Assembly (NCBI GenBank): GCA_900170005.1
Contig: LT827128.1
Coordinates: 3,344,168 to 3,408,167 of the forward strand
Origin: Gordonibacter massiliensis (ex Traore et al. 2017)
Lineage (GTDB): Bacteria > Actinomycetota > Coriobacteriia > Coriobacteriales > Eggerthellaceae
Length of the DNA: 64,000 nucleotides
Direction of reading: 5' to 3'
Shown: one piece after another, positions 17,262 through 25,842 of the stretch
How the letters are laid out: each line of letters opens with the position of its first letter
Numbering within the stretch: position 1 is the stretch's first letter
The notes under the pieces: generated by a model
What the model saw: the letters and a program-made list of their open reading frames with translations, nothing else
Databases searched by the model: none
Told to the model about the DNA's origin: nothing
Position numbers and translations under genes: made by a program

Positions 17262-18283
17262 TGCTGTTCGGCAAGAAGAACCAGAAGGCGGTTGCAGGCG
17301 AACCGAACGCGGCGCCGCGCGAAGCCGCCCGCAAGCGCACTGCCCGCAAGCGCGACGGCGAGGCGCTCGTCGACGTGACGGCGGTGCCCCGCGAGGACGC
17401 ACCCGAGCCCGAGCCCGCGCGCGTCGGCACGCCCGCCGTGCTGGAGTGCCGGGGCGCGTCGTTCGCCTATGACGGCGCGGCGGACGGCGCGCAGGTGGTG
17501 CGCGACCTCTCGTTCGCCGTGCGCAAAGGCGAGTTCGTGGCCATCGTCGGCAGCAACGGCGCCGGCAAGACCACCACGTCGAAACTGTTGAACGGGCTGC
17601 TGAAGCCCTCGGCGGGGGAGGTGCTGGTCGACGGCGTGCCCACCGTCCAGCTGCGCACGAGCGAGCTGGCCCGCCGCGTGGGCATGCTGTTTCAGAATCC
17701 CGATCGGCAGATATGCCAGAACACCGTGGCGGACGAGCTGGCGTTCGGCCTGCGCGTCACCGGCGTCGACCCCGACGAGGCGACCCGTCGCGTGAACGCG
17801 CTCGTGGACGAGTTCGGGTTCGACGCGCAAGCCGCCCCCTACCTGCTCTCGCGCGGCGAGCGCCAGATGCTCGCGCTGGCGTCGGTCATCGCGGCCGAAC
17901 CCGAGGTGCTCATTTTGGACGAGCCCACGTGCGGGCTGGACTACCGCGAGTGCATGGACGTCATGGCCCGGGTGAAGGAGCTGAACAAGCGCGGCACCAC
18001 GGTTGTCATGATCACGCACGACATGGAGGTGGCCTTCGATTTCGCCCGTCGCGTCATCGCCATGGCCGACGGGCGCGTGGTGGCCGACGGGGCGCCCGAG
18101 ACGGTGTTCCGCAACGCCGCGGCTATGGCGGCGGCCTCGCTCGTTCCGCCGCAGATGATAGAGCTGTCCCTGCGGCTGGCACGCGAGCCGGAGAACGGCC
18201 GCGCGTTCGCCCACGTGGCGACGGCGTACGAGATGGTCCAGGTGCTCGGCGCGGCCGGGTTCCGCAAGAGGAAGGTGTCCTAA
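17258..18283 (+). CDS. ECF transporter ATPase (EcfA')
   Basis: 341 residues, longer than usual because of an N-terminal hydrophilic extension of about 55 residues rich in Lys, Arg, Pro and Ala. The ATPase core has Walker A GSNGAGKTT (about 95), Q-loop LFQNPDRQ, Walker B LILDEPTCGLD and an ITHD H-loop. The signature reads LSRGERQ rather than LSGG, so one composite ATP site may be weaker, a known asymmetry in heterodimeric ABC ATPases. It partners with the preceding ATPase; the genes overlap by 4 nt. Confidence 0.9.
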   Translation: MMLFGKKNQKAVAGEPNAAPREAARKRTARKRDGEALVDVTAVPREDAPEPEPARVGTPAVLECRGASFAYDGAADGAQVVRDLSFAVRKGEFVAIVGSNGAGKTTTSKLLNGLLKPSAGEVLVDGVPTVQLRTSELARRVGMLFQNPDRQICQNTVADELAFGLRVTGVDPDEATRRVNALVDEFGFDAQAAPYLLSRGERQMLALASVIAAEPEVLILDEPTCGLDYRECMDVMARVKELNKRGTTVVMITHDMEVAFDFARRVIAMADGRVVADGAPETVFRNAAAMAAASLVPPQMIELSLRLAREPENGRAFAHVATAYEMVQVLGAAGFRKRKVS

Positions 18284-18284
18284 C

Positions 18285-19031
18285 ATGGCCGGCATGCTCG
18301 ATTACACGGCGGGGAACACGATGCTGCACCGCTTGAACCCGCTCTCGAAGGTGGCGCTGGCGCTGGGCATCTGCGTGGCGGCGTTTTTGTCGGACAACTT
18401 CGGGTTCCTGCTGGCGCTGCTCGTGCTGGACGTGGCGCTGGGCTTCGTCGGCGGCATCCGCAAGAAAACGCTCAAACTCCTGGCGGGGCTGGCGGGCATC
18501 TGCGCGTTTCTGTTCGTGTTGCAGGTGCTGTTCATACGCTCGGGCACCCCGGTGTTCCTGTTCGCCACCGACGAGGGCCTGCGCACGGCCGGCCTCGTGG
18601 TGTTGCGCCTGATAGACGCCACCATGCCGCTCGCGCTCATGCTCGCGCTCACGCCGCTGAACGACTTGGCCGGAGCCCTGGTGAAGCGCGCTCACCTGCC
18701 CTACAAGTACGCGTTCACCGTGACCACGTCGCTGAAGTTCGTGCCCGTGTTCACCGACGAGATGGGCGCCATCATGGAGGCCCAAACGGCGCGCGGCGTG
18801 GAGTTCGACACGAGGAACCCGGTGCGGAAGCTGCGCCTCATGCTGCCGCTGTGCGCGCCTCTGCTCATCACGTCGGTGGGCAAGACCGAGCAGGCCGCCA
18901 TGGCCGCCGAGGTGCGCGGCTTCTACCTGCGCGACCGCACGTCTGGGGTACGCGACTACCCGTTCCGCGCTCTCGACGCGGGCGCCTTCGCGCTCGTCGC
19001 TGCGCTTATAGTGTTGGCGGTGGTGCTGTAG
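18285..19031 (+). CDS. ECF transporter T component (EcfT)
   Basis: 248 residues, an integral membrane scaffold with five or six helices. The two C-terminal coupling-helix motifs are present: TARGVE and EVRGFY, the Ala/Val-Arg-Gly pairs by which EcfT contacts the ATPases. HRLNPLSKVALAL near the N-terminus is typical of the family. It completes an S-A-A'-T importer starting 1 nt after the preceding gene. Confidence 0.92.
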   Translation: MAGMLDYTAGNTMLHRLNPLSKVALALGICVAAFLSDNFGFLLALLVLDVALGFVGGIRKKTLKLLAGLAGICAFLFVLQVLFIRSGTPVFLFATDEGLRTAGLVVLRLIDATMPLALMLALTPLNDLAGALVKRAHLPYKYAFTVTTSLKFVPVFTDEMGAIMEAQTARGVEFDTRNPVRKLRLMLPLCAPLLITSVGKTEQAAMAAEVRGFYLRDRTSGVRDYPFRALDAGAFALVAALIVLAVVL

Positions 19032-19041
19032 CAAGCGCTCG

Positions 19042-19710
19042 TCAATCGGGAAACCGCTTCGCGCGTATCTTCTTCAAGTACGTTTTCGTGAATTCGCCCG
19101 TGCCTTTGAAGAACCTCGCATCGTTCGGCGACAGGTCGTGGTTGATCCGCTTAAGTTCGAGCAGCTCCATGGTGCAGAGAAAGTCGGCCGCCTGGAACAG
19201 CCGGTAGTCGACGGGGTACACGTGGCGGATGTCCACCGACGAGAACACCGTGTTGAACACGATGTTGATGATGCGGGTTATTTCCGCCTGACCGTCGTCG
19301 TAGTACACGACGAGCTTGTCGAACGTTTGGAAATAGGCGATGTTCTCAAGAAGGAACGCGTGCAAATCGTGCGCAAGGCGTCCGGTAAGTTGGTAATAGT
19401 CGCCCCATTGGCGCTTCTCGACGGCGAAAGTGCGGTAAGTGATGGGGCAGTGGCGTATGAAGGCGAACATTTTGTTAAACAGGTATCGGCGATCCTCGTA
19501 ACTCCAGTGGTAATAGTCGTTTGCTTTGTGAATAAGCGGCGAGGTATGAATAGGTCTGATAGGGAAATTCTTTTGAACCATGGCTTCGTCGAGGAAAGCC
19601 AGTTCGCGAGCGATGTTTTTATCTTGTTCGTGCATTACGAGCGTCATGAGGTAGTACTTCGAGCATTCGTAAAAGTCACCGGATTCATCGATGAAGATGC
19701 TGAGTTCCAT
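19042..19710 (-). CDS. DUF3800 domain protein
   Basis: 222 residues. The N-terminal IFIDESGDF, the central VVYYDDG and a C-terminal FQAADFLCTMELLEL are hallmarks of DUF3800, a family with an RNase H-like fold and acidic residues placed as in nucleases. Members often sit in defence islands or near toxin-antitoxin genes, but the biochemical role is not established. It is convergent with the ECF T gene (10 nt between stops) and shares no operon. Composition is a little AT-richer than its neighbours, which may indicate transfer. Confidence 0.85.
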   Translation of the reverse strand: MELSIFIDESGDFYECSKYYLMTLVMHEQDKNIARELAFLDEAMVQKNFPIRPIHTSPLIHKANDYYHWSYEDRRYLFNKMFAFIRHCPITYRTFAVEKRQWGDYYQLTGRLAHDLHAFLLENIAYFQTFDKLVVYYDDGQAEITRIINIVFNTVFSSVDIRHVYPVDYRLFQAADFLCTMELLELKRINHDLSPNDARFFKGTGEFTKTYLKKIRAKRFPD

Positions 19711-20163
19711 CGCCCTCCCCCTCTTGGACCGAAACGTCGTTTGAGGAAATGGAACTCCAGAGATAGAAGTGGCGGAGAAAAACCTCCGCCTTCCCGTCAG
19801 GCCCAGATCTTTCGACCAGCCCGAATATCGCTATGATAATCGGCGCATGCTCGCAAGTCAATCGAACAAACTGTGGAAATGCCTTTGTTTTTTAGGGGTC
19901 GCTTGGACGATAGCCTTCCGAGCCACAATCCTCGCCTCCACGCCGCGTTCCTTGTGCTTAACGCAACGCTTCGCGGTCATCCTGTCGGCTTCAAGAGGGC
20001 GCCGCCCATGTTCGAACGCTCTACTCTCGAAACGATCGAGGTAGACGGTTCGGTGGCCTTTTCGTTTCCTGTTCTGCCTGCGCGGCGCGAGGGATTATGA
20101 TGGAGCGGCAGCGCTTCGCGGACGAAAGGGTCTGCGCGGCAACGAGCGAAAGGAGGCGTCGCC
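19711..20163. other. Intergenic region, no convincing gene
   Basis: A small stem GGCGGAG ... CTCCGCC lies near 19771-19790 and TATGATAAT near 19831. A 30-codon open frame (20008-20100, beginning MFERSTLETIEVDG) has no ribosome site and is not called. GAAAGGAGG just before 20164 belongs to the next gene. Confidence 0.4.
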
Positions 20164-20472
20164 ATGGCGAAGGGGTTCGAGTTGTTCATGAGCGAGGAGC
20201 CGGAATTGGGAAAGGCGTACGGCGGCTTGGTCATGCAGGTGGCGAAGTCGAGCGCGCTCGACCAGAAAACGCAGGAGCTCGCCTATCTGGCGGTGCTCTC
20301 GGCGCTCGGCATGCAGGGCGGCCTGGACTTCCACGTGGCCTCGCTCAAGAAGATGGGTGCCACGCGCGACGAGGTGCGCAGCGCCGTGCTGGTGGGTCTT
20401 CCCGCCGTGGGCATGACCGCCATCGAGTCGCTCGGGGCTGCGCTGGATGCTTACGACGGGGCTGAGGGCTGA
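20164..20472 (+). CDS. Carboxymuconolactone decarboxylase (CMD) family protein
   Basis: 102 residues matching the AhpD/CMD helical fold (TQELAYLAVLSALGMQGGLDFHV ... GATRDEVRSAVLVGL, written in two parts). The redox CxxC of AhpD is absent: the position reads GGLDFH, so peroxidase activity like AhpD is not expected. The His is kept. A ribosome site AAAGGAGG lies upstream. Function remains unknown; many such proteins are small oligomeric enzymes or chaperone-like partners. Confidence 0.85.
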   Translation: MAKGFELFMSEEPELGKAYGGLVMQVAKSSALDQKTQELAYLAVLSALGMQGGLDFHVASLKKMGATRDEVRSAVLVGLPAVGMTAIESLGAALDAYDGAEG

Positions 20473-20659
20473 AAGCGGCTTCCAGCAGTGACGTGGGGCT
20501 CCCGTTGAAGCGCCGTGCCGCAACCCGAAAAGAGTCGCACGGTTCCATGTCGATGAACCTTTCGTGCTAACGCGGAAACGATCGCGTTCGAGCGCCTTGC
20601 GTCATCCCGCAGTTTGCTACCATAGCATCCAGAAAATTGTGACTTGAAAGGATGCATAT

Positions 20660-21496
20660 ATGTTCACCATCGGATGCCACCTGTCGAGCGCGAAGGGCTA
20701 TCTCCACATGGCGAAGGACGCCGTGTCCATCGACGCCAACACGTTCCAGTTCTTCACGCGCAACCCGCGCGGCGGCAAGGCCAAGGAGATCGACCCGAAG
20801 GACGTGGCCGCCTACACGGCTTACGCCTCCGAGCACGGTATCGCGCGCATCCTGGCGCACGCGCCCTACACGCTGAACCCTGCCTCAGACAAGCAGCAGA
20901 CGCGCGACTTCGCGCTCATGGTGCTGGCCGAGGATCTGGGCCGCATGGAGGAGACGCCGCACCAGCTGTACAACATGCATCCGGGCAGCGCCGTGGGCCA
21001 GCCGCACGAGGTGGCCATCGCCAAGATCGCCGACGCGCTCAACCAGAGCCTGCTTCCGGTGCAAACCACCACGCTGCTGCTGGAGACCATGTCCGGCAAG
21101 GGCAGCGAGATCGGCGGCACGTTCGAGGAGCTGGCCGCCATCATCGCGCAGGTCGACCTCGACGACCACGTGGGCGTGTGCTTGGACACGTGTCACGTGT
21201 GGGATGCCGGCTACGACATCGTGGGCGATCTCGACGGCGTTCTTGACGAGTTCGACCGCGTGATCGGCCTGGATCGCCTGCGCGCCGTCCACTTGAACGA
21301 CAGCATGAACGCGCGCGGCTCGCACAAAGACCGCCATGCTCGCATCGGCGAGGGGGAGATCGGCTTCGAGGCCCTGGCCGCCGTGACGAATCATCCGAAG
21401 CTGCGCGACCTGCCGTTCTATCTGGAAACGCCCAACCCCACGCTCGACGGTTACGGCGAGGAGATCGCGGCGCTGCGCAAAGCGCATGCGGCATAG
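20660..21496 (+). CDS. nfo: Endonuclease IV (AP endonuclease, Nfo)
   Basis: 278 residues, the family's normal length. Opens MFTIGCHLSSAKGYLHMAK; metal ligands are placed as in Nfo: His in ILAHAPY, Glu in LLLETMSGKG, Asp and His in CLDTCHVWDAGYD, His in AVHLNDS, Asp and His in DRHARIGEG, Glu in YLETPN. It incises abasic sites in base-excision repair. AAAGGATG precedes the start. An SOS-type promoter lies just downstream, but it faces the following toxin gene, not nfo. Confidence 0.95.
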   Translation: MFTIGCHLSSAKGYLHMAKDAVSIDANTFQFFTRNPRGGKAKEIDPKDVAAYTAYASEHGIARILAHAPYTLNPASDKQQTRDFALMVLAEDLGRMEETPHQLYNMHPGSAVGQPHEVAIAKIADALNQSLLPVQTTTLLLETMSGKGSEIGGTFEELAAIIAQVDLDDHVGVCLDTCHVWDAGYDIVGDLDGVLDEFDRVIGLDRLRAVHLNDSMNARGSHKDRHARIGEGEIGFEALAAVTNHPKLRDLPFYLETPNPTLDGYGEEIAALRKAHAA

Positions 21497-21548
21497 GCCC
21501 ATTGGGCTCAGCGCTGGGCCGTTGCGCGAAAACCATAAACGTTTGTTC

Positions 21549-21577
21549 TTGAAAGACGAACATAAGTTCGCTATAAT
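21549..21577 (+). promoter_or_regulatory. SOS-type promoter with a perfect LexA box
   Basis: TTGAAA (21549-21554) and TATAAT (21572-21577) are spaced exactly 17 nt. The spacer contains CGAACATAAGTTCG (21557-21570), a perfect CGAAC-N4-GTTCG palindrome, the LexA/DinR operator of Gram-positive bacteria and actinobacteria. LexA binding would block RNA polymerase directly. The next gene on this strand is the toxin of a toxin-antitoxin pair. A small hairpin CCGCAGGC-TC-GCCTGCGG follows in the leader at about 21609-21626. Confidence 0.85.
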
Positions 21578-21711
21578 GCAACCATAGCGGCTGGACATCC
21601 ATCCTAACCGCAGGCTCGCCTGCGGGACAGTCGCCTTCCTTAATGGCAGGCAGCTGAGAGAAGGGATGGATGTATGGCTGCTTTTTCTTGTTTGTGCGCT
21701 CCTGATCCTTG

Positions 21712-21739
21712 CAGTTTACTATATATATGTAGTAAACTG
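21712..21739. promoter_or_regulatory. Perfect 10-bp palindrome upstream of the toxin, probable autoregulatory operator
   Basis: CAGTTTACTA (21712-21721) and TAGTAAACTG (21730-21739) are perfect inverted arms around TATATATG. It sits 23 nt before the toxin start and overlaps a TATATA tract that could serve as -10. Binding of the antitoxin or toxin-antitoxin complex here would give the usual autoregulation. Confidence 0.75.
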
Positions 21740-21761
21740 GGAAACAAGGCAGGAGGATCGT

Positions 21762-22109
21762 ATGAATGTTGAATGGTACGAGCTTCCTAACGGCGAAATG
21801 CCGGCTCGATCATATCTCGACGCTCTGGATAAAAAGCTGAGGAGCAAAACGCTTCGCACGATTGCCTTTCTGGAAGAAAAGGGACATCTGATTGGAGAGC
21901 CCGATTCGAAGCATCTTGAAGACGGCATCTTCGAGCTGCGTACGACGATGGGCGACAATGCCAGCCGGGTTCTATATTTCTTCTGCATTGGGGACAAAGC
22001 GGTTCTGACTCATGGCTTCAGGAAGAAGACGCAGCGAACGCCGCGGCGAGAGATCGAACGAGCGAAACGCTACCGCAAGGACTACTTGGCTCGAAACGCG
22101 AAAGAGTGA
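21762..22109 (+). CDS. RelE/HigB-type (Gp49-like) toxin
   Basis: 115 residues: basic, with MNVEWYELPNGEMPARSYLD at the N-terminus, GIFELRTTMGDNASRVLYFF in the middle and HGFRKKTQRTPRREIERAKR at the end, the pattern of phage Gp49-like/HigB ribosome-dependent mRNA interferases. The start at 21762 has AGGAGG 5-6 nt upstream. The same frame is open to 21666 and would add a membrane-helix extension (see findings). Toxin precedes antitoxin, as in HigBA, and the two overlap (TGATG). Confidence 0.88.
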   Translation: MNVEWYELPNGEMPARSYLDALDKKLRSKTLRTIAFLEEKGHLIGEPDSKHLEDGIFELRTTMGDNASRVLYFFCIGDKAVLTHGFRKKTQRTPRREIERAKRYRKDYLARNAKE

Positions 22110-22402
22110 TGCAGATGGGCGAACAACACGAAGATGACTTTACCCGGTATCTTGCAGAGCAACTGAAAGACCCCGAGTTTCGGAAGTACTGGGAGGAAGA
22201 CGAGGCGGAGTTCCAGTTGAGGCTCGCCATCATCGATGCGCGCAACGAGACGGGAATGACGCAGGAGCAGCTGGCGAGGGCGTCGGGATTGAATCAACGG
22301 GTGATCAGCCGTATTCAGACGGGCAATGCCAACCCGACGCTTCGCACGATCGGCAAGCTGGCCAAAGGGTTTGGGAAGAAGCTCGAGATCAGGTTCGTGT
22401 AG
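22109..22402 (+). CDS. HigA-like antitoxin, XRE/Cro helix-turn-helix
   Basis: 97 residues. Residues about 38-90 form an HTH_3 domain (NETGMTQEQLARASGLNQRV, ISRIQTGNANPTLRTIGKLA). It would neutralise the preceding toxin and bind the palindrome at 21712-21739. The ATG at 22109 overlaps the toxin stop; a GTG at 22106 in the same frame is an alternative start. Confidence 0.9.
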   Translation: MQMGEQHEDDFTRYLAEQLKDPEFRKYWEEDEAEFQLRLAIIDARNETGMTQEQLARASGLNQRVISRIQTGNANPTLRTIGKLAKGFGKKLEIRFV

Positions 22403-22515
22403 CTCGGCTGGAAGCGGATCGCGCGACGAACAGGTCGGCGGCGTCGAGTCGTTTCCTGTCCGTGCAGCCTGGTCGGAAGAGGTTCGAGCAGCGGTCCCTT
22501 CCGCCGCGCCGCAGC

Positions 22516-25476
22516 TCACTCCTCGTGCTGCTCCAAGGAGCCGTCGTCCAGCTGGCGGTCGGATTCGCCGCGCGGCACGGGCCGCGAGTAAAGGTACCCC
22601 TGCGCTATTATGCTGTCGTCGAGCTGCAGCAGCAGCGAGGCCTGGTCGCACGTTTCCACGCCCTCCACCACGATGGTCACGTGCAGCTTCTCCGCGATGT
22701 CCACCACGCCTTCAAGTATGGCCCGGCTGCGCTCTCCGCTCTCGCTGCTCATAAGGAACGTGCGGTCCAGCTTGAGCACGTCGATGGGCAGGTCCTGCAG
22801 CGTTCCGAGCGACGAGTAGCCGCTGCCGAAATCGTCGATGGATATGCGGAAACCCAGCTCTTTCAGCCGGCGGCATATGCGCTTGGCGCGCTCGAGGTCC
22901 TCCATGACGATGTTCTCCGTGAGCTCCAGCTCGATGAGGTCCACCGGCACCTCGTACTCGTCGACGATGGCCTTCACCTTCTCGGGGAACCCGTCGCCCT
23001 GCAGGTGCAGGCGCGAGAAGTTGCACGCGATGGGCACCACGGGCAAGCCCTGCGCCAAACGCTCTTCCAGGCGCGTGCAAGCCAAGCGCAGCACGTGCAG
23101 GTCGATCTCGGTCACGAAGCCGTTCTTCTCGAACAGCGGGATGAAATCGTTCGGCTGAACCAGGCCCCGATCGGGAGACTCCCAGCGCACGAGCGCCTCG
23201 AAGCTGACGATGCGGTTCGTGGCAAGCTCGACCTTCGGCTGATAGTACGCGGCGAACTCGCCCCGCTCCAAGGCGTCGCGCGCCAGCGCGACGAGCGCTC
23301 GCTCGGCCACGTCGCGCTCTTTCATGTCCGACGTGTAGAGCGCCGCCTCGCTCGATGACGTCTCGCCCACGCTGTCGCGCGCGTACCGGGCGCAATCCAT
23401 GAGCTCGGCCAGAGCCTGCGCGTCCAAGCGCCGAGATCCCTTCGCGCGCTCCACAACGCAGGCGCCGGCGTGCAGGAGCAGTCGATGCGAATGGGAGCGC
23501 AGCACGTCCAGCTCATTGAAGCGGCGGTCGAGCTCGGCGAACCGGTCGAGAAACGCGTCCCAGCCGTCCCACTTCATGAGCACCACGAACTCGTCCGCTG
23601 TGATGTGGGCATGGTGCTCGCCCTCTCGCGCCATATTGCCGATAAGGCGGTCGAGCTCGATGAGCAGCTGGTCTCCGGCCGCGTAGCCGAACGCGGCGTT
23701 GAAGCTCTTGAACCGCGCGATGTCCAGGTACACGATGACGTGCCCTTCCCGCTTGGGATCCTCCAGCACCTCTTCGGCCGCCGAGCGGAACCGGGCGAGG
23801 GTCCAGCCGCCCGTGAGCGGGTCGGTGAAGGACAGCTCCTCGATGCGCCGTGCCGTTCGCAGCTTCGTGCGCCCCAGGTAAAGGGCGCCTGCGAGGGCCA
23901 TCGCGAACAGCGCCACGATGCCGACGATGATCTGCAGCGGGTACTGCCTCAGGAAGTCGAGGGGGCTCGTGGGGTGCACGGCCAGCGAGCTTTGCGACAG
24001 CCAGGTGGTGATCTTGCCCTCGGCCGTGTACTGCACGCAGCGATCCAAAATGCTCAGCAGGCGCGGATCGGCGCTCGCCGCCACGCCGATGCTCATGTCG
24101 TTGGTATGGTCGGTGACGGTGATCACGGTGAGCGACTCGTACTGGGATTCCGACAGCAGGTAGTTCGCCACGTGCGTGTCGGCGTAGGCGGAGTCGGCCG
24201 CCCCCGTCAGCACGGCGTCCACGCACTGCTTAGGCGTGTCGAAGTAGATGACCTCGTCGCCTGCGTGCACGCGTTCCATCTCGGCGGCCAACGCGAAGCC
24301 CCGCGGCAGCGCGATGCGCGTGCCCGTGGGGTTCGCCCCCACAATAAGCGCCATGGGGTCGCGCAGGTACGGCCCCGTGGTCGACACGATCCCTCCCATG
24401 GCTTCGTCCGCGTCGCGGTCCACGCCGGCCACCAGGTCGACCTCGCCGCTCTCGACGAGGTCGAAGGCGTTGCCGTGCAGATCGACGGGCACGAACTCGA
24501 ACGTGAGCCCCGTGATGCTCGATATATCGTCGAACAGCCGCGCCGCAACGCCGCCGAACGCGCCGGTTTCCGGATCGGTGTAGGAAAGCGGCGTGCGGAA
24601 CGAATCGTAGGCCACCTTCAGCACCGGCGCGGATTCCAGATAGGCGTACTCCTCTTCGGTGAACACGGGGTCTTGGTCGGTGTTGATGCCGAAGTAGCGG
24701 TTGTACAGCAGCGTCGAGAAGCTCGGATCGCGCAGCTGCAGCCGGTTCATGGCGGCGTTCAGATCCTGCTCGAGCTCGACGCGGTCGACGGGCAGGGCGA
24801 AGTGGATGGGCTCCGGCGCGAACTGCGCTATGGTGCGGAAGCGGGAATTGCTGCCCAAATAGGTGATGGCGATGGCGTCCAGCTCGCCCCGGTCGAGCGC
24901 GGTCAGCAGATCGTCGGTTTCCAGGTATTCGACCGCGTCCACGTCGAAATCGTTTTCTTGGCTGTACCGGACGAACGCCTGCGCATCCTGGCTGTCCTGA
25001 ATCACGCCCACGCGCATGCCCGAGAACGCTTCGAAGTCCTCGTAAGCGTAGCGCCGGTCGTCCGTGCGCACGTTGAGCGTGGTGTAGATGCTGCACATGG
25101 GCACGGCCGAGAACAGCATGCGGTCGGCGCGATCGTCGGTGTAGTAGACGGCGGGCAGCAGGTCGATGTCGCCCGTTTCGAGCGCGTCGTAGGCGTCGGC
25201 CCAGCCGGCGAAGTCGACGTACTCGTACGTCCAGCCGGCATAGCGCCGTATTTCCTCGAGGTAGTCGATGTTGTAGCCGATGTGCTCGCCGGTGTCGTCG
25301 ACCGACATGTAGTCGCCGTCTTCGTAGCAGCCCACGCGCACGACGCGCTTGTCGCTTGAGGCGGTGTCGTCCGCGTATGCGGCGGATCCGCCGGTTCCGG
25401 ATGTCGCGTACAGGAACACGGCGAGCGCAAGAAGGCAGAGCCCTTGAAACGCTCTTCCCAAATGCCGTTTTCGCAC
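22516..25476 (-). CDS. Tandem SBP_bac_3 sensor - GGDEF(degenerate) - EAL protein
   Basis: 986 residues. Signal anchor at 10-30; two tandem family 3 solute-binding domains in the periplasm (about 45-265, VRVGCYEDGDYMSVDDTGEH...; and 290-515, LKVAYDSFRTPLSYTDPETG...); transmembrane helix about 530-552; GGDEF-fold whose site reads HITADEF (not GGDEF, so synthesis unlikely); EAL domain with FEALVRW, LELTEN and DDFGSGYSSL, expected to be an active c-di-GMP phosphodiesterase. The protein likely reads an amino acid or similar ligand outside the membrane and sets c-di-GMP inside. It stands alone, convergent with the HigBA pair. Confidence 0.9.
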   Translation of the reverse strand: MRKRHLGRAFQGLCLLALAVFLYATSGTGGSAAYADDTASSDKRVVRVGCYEDGDYMSVDDTGEHIGYNIDYLEEIRRYAGWTYEYVDFAGWADAYDALETGDIDLLPAVYYTDDRADRMLFSAVPMCSIYTTLNVRTDDRRYAYEDFEAFSGMRVGVIQDSQDAQAFVRYSQENDFDVDAVEYLETDDLLTALDRGELDAIAITYLGSNSRFRTIAQFAPEPIHFALPVDRVELEQDLNAAMNRLQLRDPSFSTLLYNRYFGINTDQDPVFTEEEYAYLESAPVLKVAYDSFRTPLSYTDPETGAFGGVAARLFDDISSITGLTFEFVPVDLHGNAFDLVESGEVDLVAGVDRDADEAMGGIVSTTGPYLRDPMALIVGANPTGTRIALPRGFALAAEMERVHAGDEVIYFDTPKQCVDAVLTGAADSAYADTHVANYLLSESQYESLTVITVTDHTNDMSIGVAASADPRLLSILDRCVQYTAEGKITTWLSQSSLAVHPTSPLDFLRQYPLQIIVGIVALFAMALAGALYLGRTKLRTARRIEELSFTDPLTGGWTLARFRSAAEEVLEDPKREGHVIVYLDIARFKSFNAAFGYAAGDQLLIELDRLIGNMAREGEHHAHITADEFVVLMKWDGWDAFLDRFAELDRRFNELDVLRSHSHRLLLHAGACVVERAKGSRRLDAQALAELMDCARYARDSVGETSSSEAALYTSDMKERDVAERALVALARDALERGEFAAYYQPKVELATNRIVSFEALVRWESPDRGLVQPNDFIPLFEKNGFVTEIDLHVLRLACTRLEERLAQGLPVVPIACNFSRLHLQGDGFPEKVKAIVDEYEVPVDLIELELTENIVMEDLERAKRICRRLKELGFRISIDDFGSGYSSLGTLQDLPIDVLKLDRTFLMSSESGERSRAILEGVVDIAEKLHVTIVVEGVETCDQASLLLQLDDSIIAQGYLYSRPVPRGESDRQLDDGSLEQHEE

Positions 25477-25687
25477 GTATGTCTCCCGTCGCGTTACGGT
25501 TGCTCCGATCAGCTTCCCCCAGCGCCGCGGCGTCGCGGCGTGTTAAACGATACCACATTTGCCGCTCAGGGTACGCGAAGGCGGGCTCCTCTTGCGCCGG
25601 GAGTTCCGCATGCGACGCGCTTCGGCCTATAACCCGCATAACAGGCTTGGGAACGCCTTGCGCGCCGCGGGTCCTCCGAGAAAAGAA

Positions 25688-25718
25688 AGCGAGCCGGACG
25701 ATGATCGTCCGGCTCGCG
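25688..25718 (-). terminator. Terminator after tRNA-Ala
   Basis: A 14-bp perfect stem (GCGAGCCGGACGAT and its complement) is followed on the minus strand by a T-rich tail (TTTCTTTTC). It lies 8 nt after the tRNA 3' end. Confidence 0.9.
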
Positions 25719-25725
25719 TAGTAAG

Positions 25726-25801
25726 TGGTGGAGCCTAGGGGGATCGAACCCCTGACCTCATGGCTGCCAGCCATGCGCTCTCCCAGCTGAGCTAAGGCCC
25801 C
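25726..25801 (-). tRNA. tRNA-Ala (anticodon GGC)
   Basis: On the minus strand the sequence folds into a canonical cloverleaf: acceptor GGGGCCT/AGGCTCC, D arm GCTC...GAGC, anticodon stem CATGG/CCATG with loop CTGGCAG (anticodon GGC, reading GCC), T arm AGGGG-TTCGATC-CCCCT, and an encoded CCA end at 25726-25728. Confidence 0.97.
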
Positions 25802-25842
25802 GAAAAAGTGCGAAACCTAGTATAGCGGAAGAGAGCGGGGGG

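Noticed and set aside
20008-20100. Small gene starting MFERSTLETIEVDG.
   Set aside because: 30 codons, no ribosome site, no family, and unusual position; insufficient support.
24230-25774. Long frame overlapping the SBP/GGDEF/EAL gene and the tRNA.
   Set aside because: It crosses tRNA-Ala and its terminator and encodes Arg-rich sequence; a shadow of the real gene.
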